A stretch of DNA of 9,528 nucleotides from DATKYK01 sp034430255 (lineage in GTDB: Bacteria; Chloroflexota; Dehalococcoidia; E44-bin15): NCBI GenBank assembly GCA_034430255.1, contig DAOUEU010000121.1, positions 1-9,528 on the forward strand. The letters run 5' to 3'. Shown in pieces: positions 1-6,412 of this stretch. The notes under the pieces are model-generated. The model had not been told where the DNA came from, did no database searches, and worked only from the letters and a program-made list of their open reading frames with translations. Numbering within the stretch: the first letter of the stretch is position 1; each line of letters opens with the position of its first letter. Both the position numbers and the translations under genes were made by a program.

Positions 1-1930
1 TACGATACCGAAATACCAAAGATACATCGGCGGCGTAGGTATCGGCTTCAAGGTGATGTGGGACGAAGTGCCCCCGGAGATAGACGCATTTGACCCTGAA
101 AACAGGATCGTATTCGCTACAGGCCCGCTGGTAGGCACTGAGGCGCCAGGCGCGACAAGGACGGCGGTGGTCTCAAAGAGCCCGCAGGTATATGAGCATA
201 GCGTGCCAGAAAAGTCGCTGACCACATCAAGTGTGATGGGAGGGCCTTTCGGGCCCGAGCTTAAATTTGCCGGTTATGATGCAGTGGTCATTCATGGCAA
301 ATCAGCCGAGCCAGTCTATCTGTGGATACACGACGGACAGGCGGAGATAAGGGACGCCAGCAGCCTATGGGGACTGGATGCCTATGAAACCCCCAGGATG
401 ATAAGGGAGGAGCTACAAGATGGCTATATACAGGTGGCTGCCACCGGACAGGCAGGGGAAAACCTGGTCAGAATAGCCTGTATAGTCAGCCGGGGACGCG
501 GCGATCACGCAGCAGCTGAGGGCGGATTCGGCGCTGTCATGGGCTCTAAGAAACTGAAGGCCATCGCAGTAAGGGGAACACAGGGGATGGCTGCAATGAG
601 CATAGCTAAGCCTAATGAATTCCAAAAAGTGGTTAGAGAGGCACTTTACTTACTTACGCCACTGGCTTGTAATCCCAACTCTATGTTTTGGAACCCCGGA
701 GTTGACCCACATTCTGCGTCCCACTTCGGGCACTGGCAGAAGTCGGATATCGGCAAGTTTATGAGCCCGGAGCTAAAAATACATCATGTGGGAAGGGCGG
801 GAGACTGCCCTCTCGCATGCTATGACCAGTACGATGTCCCAGGCGTGGGCATGGGCTCTGTGATGTGTTCCAAGTACAGCGCCGGGGTTATCGGCGTGGG
901 TAGCACGGACGGTTTCCGGGCCAAGGACTTCGGCGATAGGTACTGTATCAATCTGATAGATCTACACCTTATGATTCCGTGGCTAAGGAGCCTATATCAA
1001 AAGGGAATAGTAACCGAAGAGGGGACAGGGATCCCTTTCTCTGCCGACCCTGGGGAGGCATTTGTCCGCGCTCTGTTCGACAAGATCGCTTTCAGAGAGG
1101 GTTTCGGAGACACCCTAGCCGAGGGGACGGTGAGGGCTGCTAAAAAGCTGGGCGTTTACGATGCCCTGTGTAAAGAAGAGTTGGCCGAGTTTTTACCCGT
1201 TCCAGCAGAGCTACTCGGCTCCTGGTGCTCATACGGAGGGCATGGTTTCTGCGGGGAATGTGACCCTCGCAACTGGATAGTATCGGGGGTGTTCAACGCC
1301 GTACATCACCGGGAACCCCCTGTCACCAGCTATTATGTGCTGGCACACTTTTCCTCCCTGCCGATCGAGCTGCAAAGACCCATAGCTGCAGTAATTTACG
1401 GGTTGGAGGAGGCTATCCATCCCAAAGGGGAGCCCAAATACTGCCAAGCCGAGGGTCAGGCGGCGGCTATAGAGGCCCAACGTTCTTGTGTAAACGACGC
1501 ATTAACGGTCTGCCTCTGGAGCTGGCCCATGTACGTCAGCCCCTACGAGGAGAGGACCCCGGCTTATATCGGAGACACCTCTCTGGAGAGCAGGTTGTTC
1601 TCAGCCGCCACTGGCATCGACACGACCGAAGGGGAGCTGAACAAAGCGGGTGAGAGGATCCACAACCTGATGAGGGCAGTGATGGTGAGGGAGATGGGTA
1701 CCAAGGATATGCGCCATGACCACGACGTGCTCCCAGACCACTTCTTCGATAATCCAAGCCCCGGTAACAGCCCCCCGGTGGACAGAGAGAAGTTTAACGA
1801 CCTGATGGGCATTTACTATCAACTGAAAGGCTGGGACCAGGACGGATTGCCGACCAGGTTAAAGCTGGAAGAAATGGATCTCAAGGATGTAGCTGACGAA
1901 CTGGAAAAGCGTAACCTGCTAGGTAAATAG
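1..1930 (+). CDS. Aldehyde:ferredoxin oxidoreductase-family protein, 5' end cut by window
   Basis: The frame is open from base 2, so the ATG at 53 is internal and the true start lies upstream. The first residues read YIGGVGIG, the diverged form of the family's N-terminal YIGGRGLG, followed by a PENRIVFATGPLVGT block. Both are typical of tungsten-pterin aldehyde:ferredoxin oxidoreductases, cytoplasmic enzymes that oxidise aldehydes to acids with ferredoxin. The C-terminal YYQLKGWDQDGLPT and the DALTVC motif (1496-1513) also match the family; that last cysteine is the distal [4Fe-4S] ligand. The usual CxxCxxxC is incomplete: DCPLAC at 803-820 has the second and third cysteines, but the first position is alanine (797-799). 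An extra CGEC lies at 1250-1261. TAG is followed at once by TGA. At least 642 residues are in the window, slightly longer than the usual 600-620. The family is certain; the substrate is unknown, and a BamB-like or other divergent role is possible. Confidence 0.9.
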   Translation, partial: TIPKYQRYIGGVGIGFKVMWDEVPPEIDAFDPENRIVFATGPLVGTEAPGATRTAVVSKSPQVYEHSVPEKSLTTSSVMGGPFGPELKFAGYDAVVIHGKSAEPVYLWIHDGQAEIRDASSLWGLDAYETPRMIREELQDGYIQVAATGQAGENLVRIACIVSRGRGDHAAAEGGFGAVMGSKKLKAIAVRGTQGMAAMSIAKPNEFQKVVREALYLLTPLACNPNSMFWNPGVDPHSASHFGHWQKSDIGKFMSPELKIHHVGRAGDCPLACYDQYDVPGVGMGSVMCSKYSAGVIGVGSTDGFRAKDFGDRYCINLIDLHLMIPWLRSLYQKGIVTEEGTGIPFSADPGEAFVRALFDKIAFREGFGDTLAEGTVRAAKKLGVYDALCKEELAEFLPVPAELLGSWCSYGGHGFCGECDPRNWIVSGVFNAVHHREPPVTSYYVLAHFSSLPIELQRPIAAVIYGLEEAIHPKGEPKYCQAEGQAAAIEAQRSCVNDALTVCLWSWPMYVSPYEERTPAYIGDTSLESRLFSAATGIDTTEGELNKAGERIHNLMRAVMVREMGTKDMRHDHDVLPDHFFDNPSPGNSPPVDREKFNDLMGIYYQLKGWDQDGLPTRLKLEEMDLKDVADELEKRNLLGK

Positions 1931-1996
1931 TGAGCTCCCCCACTGGGGACAGAAAGCTTATTAGAGATTGGTGAATACAATCAATAGAATAGATAG

Positions 1997-2026
1997 ATGC
2001 TATCGCTCGCCCACAGTGAGCAGCAT
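1997..2026. other. Imperfect stem-loop between oxidoreductase gene and next promoter
   Basis: ATGCT (1997-2001) pairs with AGCAT (2022-2026), and GCTC (2005-2008) pairs with GAGC (2018-2021). This gives nine base pairs with a three-base bulge and a nine-base loop. No T-run follows, so it is not a standard intrinsic terminator. It ends just before the -35 box at 2030. It could slow or stop readthrough from the upstream gene, bind a regulator, or be chance. Confidence 0.35.
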
Positions 2027-2029
2027 GTA

Positions 2030-2058
2030 TTGCCAACCGGTTATCTTTAGTGTATACT
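2030..2058 (+). promoter_or_regulatory. Sigma70-type promoter for the zinc-ribbon gene
   Basis: TTGCCA (2030-2035) and TATACT (2053-2058) are separated by exactly 17 bases, each one or two bases from consensus. Transcription would begin near 2065, just before the strong ribosome binding site at 2076-2084. This position rules out the GTG at 2050 as the start of the next gene, because it would lie upstream of the transcript. Confidence 0.7.
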
Positions 2059-2088
2059 ACTTTTAATAATAGGATGGGAGGTGGCTCT

Positions 2089-2301
2089 TTGGAGAACAAT
2101 GAATTCCCCAGTTGCCAGAAGTGTAATATTGGAGTGCTGGTCCCCCTTTCGGACTTTGGCAGTCAGGGGGCACCGATACACTACAAGGCCTGGGTTTGCA
2201 CCAACCCCGATTGTGGCTACAATATCAAGATCAGGAACGGCGACCTTTATCTGAACGAACCCATCATGAGCGGCGCAGGGCATAATGTAAAGACGCGCTA
2301 A
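2089..2301 (+). CDS. Small zinc-ribbon protein of unknown function
   Basis: This 70-residue protein contains CQKC near its N-terminus and CTNPDC about 30 residues later, so it has four cysteines in two knuckles, as in a rubredoxin-like or zinc-ribbon fold. Between them lie HYKAWVC and aromatic residues typical of small beta-sheet ribbons. I chose the TTG at 2089 because GGGAGGTGG (2076-2084) sits about five bases upstream and the promoter at 2030-2058 puts the transcript start near 2065. The in-frame GTG at 2050 overlaps the promoter, and the ATG at 2074 overlaps the ribosome binding site. No signal peptide or membrane segment is visible. It could bind nucleic acid, bind a partner protein, or hold a metal, but the sequence does not say which. 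Having its own promoter argues against it being a subunit of the upstream oxidoreductase. Confidence 0.75.
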   Translation: MENNEFPSCQKCNIGVLVPLSDFGSQGAPIHYKAWVCTNPDCGYNIKIRNGDLYLNEPIMSGAGHNVKTR

Positions 2302-2358
2302 ATAAAAGGGCTTTGGCTTAAAAGTTCGACATAGAGAAAAGCGGTCTCACGTCCTACG

Positions 2359-3066
2359 GTGAACTCGGTCGCTGCATTGAATAAGCTCAAGGCTTCTGTT
2401 CTTGACCTCCTTTTCCCCCCTCGGTGCGTTGGATGTGGGAGCGAAGGTAGTTTCCTCTGTTCCCGATGCAAATCAGCGCTGGCCCACCTCCACCCTCCGC
2501 TGTGCCCCAGGTGTGGCATACCGCTCCCTGCGGGTAGCTATTGTTACGCCTGTAAAAACTACCAAAGGGAGATCGAGGGCATCCGCTCACTCTTCCCCTT
2601 AAACGGGGTGGTGCGCCAGGCGGTCCTCCAGTTTAAGTATCAGAATGTGAAGGCGCTCGCTGCACCACTGGCTGAGCTAATGGGGGAGTATCTTAGAGTG
2701 CACCGTATGCATGCCGATACCCTGGTGCCGGTGCCACTTCACCCCCGACGCCTGCGGGAGCGGGGCTATAATCAGTCCTCACTACTGGCCGCGGAACTGG
2801 GCAGGCTTACCTCGTGGCCTGTAGTTGAGGGAGCGCTCCTTCGTATTAAAAATACCCCTCCCCAAACGAAAACCAAGAGCGCAGAGGAGCGCCGGCAAAA
2901 TGTGGCCGGTGCATTTAGCTGCCTGGGGCGACGCCTGAGTGGGAGGCGCGTCCTCCTCATCGATGATGTATGCACCTCAGGCGCCACCCTCGATGCCTGC
3001 GCCACCGCCCTGAAAAGGGCAGGAGCCGCCTCGGTATGGGGCCTGACGCTGGCGAGGGATGTGTGA
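2359..3066 (+). CDS. comF: ComF family protein (phosphoribosyltransferase-like)
   Basis: The 235-residue protein begins, after a short leader, with the ComF hallmark LLFPPRCVGC. Cysteines 23, 26, 34 and 37 form one four-cysteine zinc finger, and 49, 52, 62 and 65 form a second. The C-terminal two thirds is a type I phosphoribosyltransferase fold: PVPLHPRRLRERGYNQ, then the NVAGAF block, then the PRPP-binding loop LLIDDVCTSGAT around residues 199-210. ComF proteins take part in natural competence (handling of incoming single-stranded DNA) in some bacteria, but they are widespread in non-competent species where the role is unclear. No other competence gene is in the window. The start is GTG at 2359 without an obvious ribosome binding site; TTG at 2377 is an alternative close to the conserved N-terminus. 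The end overlaps the next gene by eight bases, so the two are probably co-translated. Confidence 0.9.
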   Translation: MNSVAALNKLKASVLDLLFPPRCVGCGSEGSFLCSRCKSALAHLHPPLCPRCGIPLPAGSYCYACKNYQREIEGIRSLFPLNGVVRQAVLQFKYQNVKALAAPLAELMGEYLRVHRMHADTLVPVPLHPRRLRERGYNQSSLLAAELGRLTSWPVVEGALLRIKNTPPQTKTKSAEERRQNVAGAFSCLGRRLSGRRVLLIDDVCTSGATLDACATALKRAGAASVWGLTLARDV

Positions 3067-4153
3067 GACGGTGGCTAAGCTACACGTAATCCTCTTCCTC
3101 GGCGGCATCGGGGGCAGTGCAGCGGCTGAGATGGTGGCCGGTTGCCACCGTGCCATCGCCCGGGATACCATAGAGCGAGCGCGGCAGGCCGATATATTCG
3201 ACGGGGTGATACTGGTCACTGATGGAGAACAGCCCGACAACTCTGTGGTTATAGAGCCAGGCGGGCACCCATTTCACTTCGGTAAAAGGCTCAAAGAGAT
3301 TATCCAGAAATATGATGTCGAAGCGCCGTTTTATATAGGCGGTGGGAGTACTCCACTTCTCTCCTCCGACAGGCTGAGGGCACTCGGTGAGCAGCTTTCC
3401 TCGGTGAAAAATACTGTGATCACTAATAACCCCTTCTCCGCCGACCTGGTCGCCTTCACCCCAGGGACTGCCATCGGCGCCATCGAGCTTCCTCAGACCG
3501 ATAATCCCTTAGCACAGCTTCTGGTTCGGCAGGCCAAGCTGGGTGAGGTCTCGCTACCGCACACCGCTTGCTATCAGTTCGATGTGGATACCCCTACAGA
3601 CCTATTCACTCTAAAGCTCCATCCCGGGACCGGTCGCCATACCAGAGCGTATCTTGAAGGGCTCGACCTGGATACCTCACGCCTGGAGCAGGCGGTGAGC
3701 CTCTTTACCGATGGGAATGCTCAGGTTCTTGTGGCCGGACGGGTGGGCAGCCATGTCTGGTCCCAACTGGAGGGAGAGACCTCCTGCCGCGTGCGCATGC
3801 TCTCCGAGGAGAGGAGCCTGCATGCCGATAGGCGCGAGCTGCGGGGTGAGGTGTGCACCATCCTGGGCTTTTATCTGGAGGAGGTGGGAGCTAAGCGCTT
3901 CTTCGAAACCCTGTCCCGGCTAGGCGATGCTGCCTTTATCGACACCAGGGTGCTCTTCACCCACTTTGGGCTGAATCTCACACTTGCCGACCGCTTCAAC
4001 TCCGACCTGGGACAGTACCAGAAGGTAGATAACCCCTTTGCCCGTGAATTCACCCGGCAGGCCCAGGAGGCACCCATCCCCATCATCCTCGGGGGACACT
4101 CCCTGGTATCTGGCGGTCTTCTCGCCCTCATCGAGGTAGCACGCTCGGGTTAA
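3059..4153 (+). CDS. Protein of unknown function with nucleotidyltransferase-like N-terminal half
   Basis: I do not recognise this 364-residue protein as a named family. The N-terminal half looks like a Rossmann-type nucleotidyltransferase/GT-A domain: a hydrophobic strand with a glycine-rich turn (VILFLGGIGG), a strand FDGVILVTDG, the loop GGGSTPLL at residues 94-101, and FDVDTPTDL at 174-182, which resembles the FDIDTPEDL metal-site motif of MobA/CofC-like enzymes. The usual signature loop LAGGxSxRMG is not present, so activity on a nucleotide is an inference. The region from about 190 to the end has alternating helices and a final GGHSLVSGGLLALIEVA and may be a separate domain. It is soluble, with no signal peptide. 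ATG at 3059 abuts a purine-rich GAGGG; GTG at 3071 (MAKLHVILF) is an equally plausible start. Overlap with comF suggests translational coupling. Confidence 0.75.
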   Translation: MCETVAKLHVILFLGGIGGSAAAEMVAGCHRAIARDTIERARQADIFDGVILVTDGEQPDNSVVIEPGGHPFHFGKRLKEIIQKYDVEAPFYIGGGSTPLLSSDRLRALGEQLSSVKNTVITNNPFSADLVAFTPGTAIGAIELPQTDNPLAQLLVRQAKLGEVSLPHTACYQFDVDTPTDLFTLKLHPGTGRHTRAYLEGLDLDTSRLEQAVSLFTDGNAQVLVAGRVGSHVWSQLEGETSCRVRMLSEERSLHADRRELRGEVCTILGFYLEEVGAKRFFETLSRLGDAAFIDTRVLFTHFGLNLTLADRFNSDLGQYQKVDNPFAREFTRQAQEAPIPIILGGHSLVSGGLLALIEVARSG

Positions 4154-4234
4154 TTACAGGTTTTCAACATGGAGGCATTCGAACTTGACGGCGGAATACT
4201 CGCCCTCATCGATATCGCCCGTCAGGGTCAATAG
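4112..4234 (+). repeat. Diverged in-frame tandem copy of the preceding gene's 3' end
   Basis: The last 14 codons of the preceding gene, including its stop (4112-4153), are matched by 4190-4231. By my count 31 of 42 bases are identical, offset 78 bases and in the same reading frame. The encoded ends are GGLLALIEVARSG and GGILALIDIARQG. Most differences are synonymous or conservative (E to D, V to I), and the copy reads CAA where the gene has its TAA, then stops at TAG 4232-4234. An ATG at 4169 could open a 21-residue peptide, but no ribosome binding site precedes it. Most likely this is the remnant of a tandem duplicate or a former C-terminal extension. Confidence 0.65.
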
Positions 4235-4242
4235 CAAGGTTA

Positions 4243-4271
4243 TTGACAGCGAAAGGGCAGTGAAGTAAACT
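4243..4271 (+). promoter_or_regulatory. Sigma70-type promoter upstream of glyA
   Basis: A perfect -35 TTGACA (4243-4248) and TAAACT (4266-4271) are 17 bases apart. The start of transcription would be near 4278, leaving a leader of about 60 bases before glyA that includes a run of seven T (4301-4307). I found no convincing hairpin before the T-run and no recognisable riboswitch in the leader. Confidence 0.65.
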
Positions 4272-4338
4272 AACGACCGCCGGATGATGACGAGGGCTCA
4301 TTTTTTTATCCTACTATAACTATCGCATACCAAGAATC

Positions 4339-5604
4339 ATGAAGAAACATTTTATCAACCAGGGCAGCGCAGTCGAAAATAGCGACCCGGAGATTTGGCG
4401 GGCGATTCGCGGCGAGGCGGAGCGCCAGCAGAGGAATATCGAGCTCATAGCCGCCGAGAACCATACCTCAGCGGCAGTCCTGGAGGCCCAGGGGTCGGTG
4501 CTCACCGACAAGTACGCCGAGGGCTACCCCAACCGCCGCTACTACGGAGGTTGCCAGGCGGTGGACCTGGTGGAGGAACTGGCCATAGAGCGGGCGAAGC
4601 AGCTCTACGGTGCCGAGCACGCCAATGTACAGCCCCACAGCGGTGCCCAGGCGAACATGGCGGCGTATTTCACCCTGCTCGAACCGGGGGATACCGTGAT
4701 GGCGATGAGCTTAGCCCACGGTGGACACCTTACCCACGGCAGCGCGGTTAGCTTCTCCGGCAGGCTCTATCGCTTCATCCATTATGGGGTGAGCCGTGAG
4801 ACGGAGCTGATGGACTACGACGAGATAGAGCGGATCGCCCGAGAGCACCGACCCAAGCTTATCGTAGCAGGCGCCAGTTCCTATCCCAGGGTTATAGACT
4901 TTAGGCGCTTTCGCCAGATCGCCCAACTTGTTGGTGCCAATCTCATGGTGGACATGGCGCACCTGGCTGGGCTGGTCGCCGCCGGGGTGCATCCATCCCC
5001 TGTGCCCCATGCTGACATCGTCACCTCAACCACCCACAAGACACTGCGGGGGCCGCGAGGCGGCTTCATCCTATCCCGGGCACGGTTTGCCTCCTTATTG
5101 GACGAGACAGTCTTCCCCGGTGTGCAGGGTGGCCCCTTGATGCACGCTATCGCAGCCAAGGCCGTCGCATTCGGCGAGGCGATGAAGCCAGAGTTTAAAA
5201 TTTACCAGCGTTCGGTGGTGGAGAATGCCCGCATCCTGGCAAGCGAGCTTCAGCAGCAGGGGATGCGCATCGTCTCCGGGGGTACCGACAACCATCTCCT
5301 GCTCATCGACCTCTCCCCCATGGGGTTAACTGGCAAGAAAGCAGAGGAAGCCCTGGACTCGGTGTGGATCACGGTCAACCGGAATGCCATCCCCTTCGAT
5401 AGTCACCCGCCCCAGCTTACCAGCGGTATTAGACTGGGAACCCCTGCGGTAACCACGCGCGGCTTCGGCCCTGATGAGATGAAGAGCATTGCTCAGCTCA
5501 TCGTTAAGGTGCTCTCGAATCTCGGTGATGAGCAAGCCTACCGGGAGGTGCGTCAAGCGGTGGAGGAGATTTCCCATCGTTTCCCCGTGCCCGGGCTGGT
5601 TTAG
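4339..5604 (+). CDS. glyA: Serine hydroxymethyltransferase
   Basis: The enzyme interconverts serine plus tetrahydrofolate with glycine plus 5,10-methylene-tetrahydrofolate, the main cytoplasmic source of one-carbon units. At 421 residues it has the normal bacterial length. Family blocks appear in order: AENHTSAAVLEAQGSVLT, KYAEGYPNRRYYGG, a DMAHLAG block (D205 and H208, beside the PLP ring), TTHKTLRGPRGG with the PLP-binding lysine at 234, FPGVQGGPLMH, ITVNRNAIPFD and SGIRLGTPAVTTRG, whose arginine binds the substrate carboxylate. One difference is that the usual LIASEN block reads LIAAEN, with alanine at residue 39. All other catalytic positions I can identify are intact, so it is probably active. 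The ATG has no clear ribosome binding site. It is preceded by its own promoter at 4243-4271 and followed by the rpsF promoter, so it is probably mainly monocistronic. Confidence 0.97.
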   Translation: MKKHFINQGSAVENSDPEIWRAIRGEAERQQRNIELIAAENHTSAAVLEAQGSVLTDKYAEGYPNRRYYGGCQAVDLVEELAIERAKQLYGAEHANVQPHSGAQANMAAYFTLLEPGDTVMAMSLAHGGHLTHGSAVSFSGRLYRFIHYGVSRETELMDYDEIERIAREHRPKLIVAGASSYPRVIDFRRFRQIAQLVGANLMVDMAHLAGLVAAGVHPSPVPHADIVTSTTHKTLRGPRGGFILSRARFASLLDETVFPGVQGGPLMHAIAAKAVAFGEAMKPEFKIYQRSVVENARILASELQQQGMRIVSGGTDNHLLLIDLSPMGLTGKKAEEALDSVWITVNRNAIPFDSHPPQLTSGIRLGTPAVTTRGFGPDEMKSIAQLIVKVLSNLGDEQAYREVRQAVEEISHRFPVPGLV

Positions 5605-5633
5605 TTGTTGCCGTAGCCTTTTCATGTTATAAT
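5605..5633 (+). promoter_or_regulatory. Extended -10 promoter of the rpsF-ssb-rpsR operon
   Basis: TTGTTG (5605-5610), a 17-base spacer, and a perfect TATAAT (5628-5633) preceded by TGT (5625-5627) make a TGnTATAAT extended -10. The -35 begins one base after the glyA stop. Transcription would begin around 5639-5641. This is the strongest promoter in the window, as expected for ribosomal protein genes. Confidence 0.8.
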
Positions 5634-5668
5634 CCAGGCTGTAATTACGGAGTATGTAAAAAGCCTGG
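5634..5668 (+). promoter_or_regulatory. Palindrome linking the rpsF promoter and ribosome binding site
   Basis: CCAGGCT (5634-5640) and AGCCTGG (5662-5668) are perfect seven-base inverted repeats. TTAC (5645-5648) and GTAA (5656-5659) can add an inner stem. The right arm overlaps the first two bases of the rpsF ribosome binding site GGAGG (5667-5671). The left arm lies at or just upstream of the predicted transcription start. I do not see the CCG bulge described for the S6:S18-binding leader motif, so that identity is not claimed. It could be an RNA switch on readthrough transcripts or a DNA operator. Confidence 0.5.
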
Positions 5669-5678
5669 AGGTAATTTA

Positions 5679-5966
5679 TTGCGAGACTACGAACTGGTAG
5701 TGATTATCAGCCCATCGGTTACCGATGATGAGGTTTCCGCTACCATAGAGAAGATAAATCAATTTATCAGCGAGCGGAGTGGTTTAACCACCGAGGTTAA
5801 TCAGTGGGGTAGAAGGAAGCTTGCCTACCCCATAAAGGATTTTACCGAAGGGAATTATGTTCTCACACAGTTCAAAATGGACCCCAAGCTAACTGCGGAG
5901 CTTGAAGCAAGCCTGGAGCTCTGGGATGAGGTTCTGCGCCATCTGCTGGTCAGGTTGAGTGACTAG
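5679..5966 (+). CDS. rpsF: 30S ribosomal protein S6
   Basis: This 95-residue protein matches S6 from end to end: RDYELVVIISPSVTDDE at the start, WGRRKLAYPIKDFTEGNYVL in the middle and a C-terminal helix with LRHLLVR. S6 pairs with S18 on the platform of the small ribosomal subunit. The start is TTG at 5679, supported by GGAGG at 5667-5671 with a seven-base gap and by the conserved N-terminus. It is the first gene of a three-gene operon with ssb and rpsR, an arrangement conserved across many bacteria. The TAG stop is backed by TGA three bases later. Confidence 0.97.
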   Translation: MRDYELVVIISPSVTDDEVSATIEKINQFISERSGLTTEVNQWGRRKLAYPIKDFTEGNYVLTQFKMDPKLTAELEASLELWDEVLRHLLVRLSD

Positions 5967-5982
5967 TGAAAGGAGTTTGGAT

Positions 5983-6387
5983 ATGGCAAGCCTGAATAAG
6001 ATTATGGTTATTGGAAACCTGGGCACTGACCCCGAGATGCGTTTTACCCCCAGCGGCAAACAGGTTACCTCGTTTCGTATCGCTGCCACGCAGAACTACA
6101 CCACCTCTGAAGGGGAGAGAAAGCAGGAGACGGAGTGGTTTACTGTGACTGCCTGGGGCAAGCAGGCGGAGACCTGCAATCAATTCCTCGCCAAGGGTAG
6201 GCGCGCTTATGTTGAGGGTAGGCTTAGAACCCGCTCCTGGGAGGGGCAGGACGGCCAGAAACACTTCAACACTGAGATATCTGCCAACCGTGTGATCTTC
6301 CTCGATCGACCTGGAGCAGCGCCGCTTCCCGAGGAGACGGAAGAGGTGGGAGCGGAAGACATACAGGCGGAGGATCTCCCCTTCTAA
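5983..6387 (+). CDS. ssb: Single-stranded DNA-binding protein
   Basis: The 134-residue protein has the SSB OB-fold (about residues 1-108), with NKIMVIGNLGTDPEMRFTPS, the ETEWFTVTAWGKQAE block and YVEGRLRTRSW. A short acidic tail ends in AEDLPF, the C-terminal tip that docks replication and repair partners (compare DDDIPF in E. coli). It binds single-stranded DNA during replication, repair and recombination. The start at 5983 is chosen because AGGAG (5971-5975) sits seven bases upstream; the open frame extends to 5959, but that would overlap rpsF. The acidic linker is short compared with E. coli SSB. It lies between rpsF and rpsR in the usual order. Confidence 0.97.
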   Translation: MASLNKIMVIGNLGTDPEMRFTPSGKQVTSFRIAATQNYTTSEGERKQETEWFTVTAWGKQAETCNQFLAKGRRAYVEGRLRTRSWEGQDGQKHFNTEISANRVIFLDRPGAAPLPEETEEVGAEDIQAEDLPF

Positions 6388-6412
6388 AGGAACTAGAGAG
6401 GATTTTTATAAA

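Noticed and set aside
2050..2088. GTG start at 2050 for the zinc-ribbon protein, giving 83 residues
   Set aside because: It overlaps the -10 region of the promoter and includes the ribosome binding site in the coding part; TTG at 2089 fits all signals.
4278..4338. Attenuator or riboswitch in the glyA leader, prompted by the T-run at 4301-4307
   Set aside because: No stable hairpin directly precedes the T-run, and about 60 bases is too short for a glycine or tetrahydrofolate riboswitch.
5959..5982. Upstream start of ssb at 5959
   Set aside because: It would overlap rpsF and skip the well-placed AGGAG site; the conserved SSB N-terminus begins at 5983.
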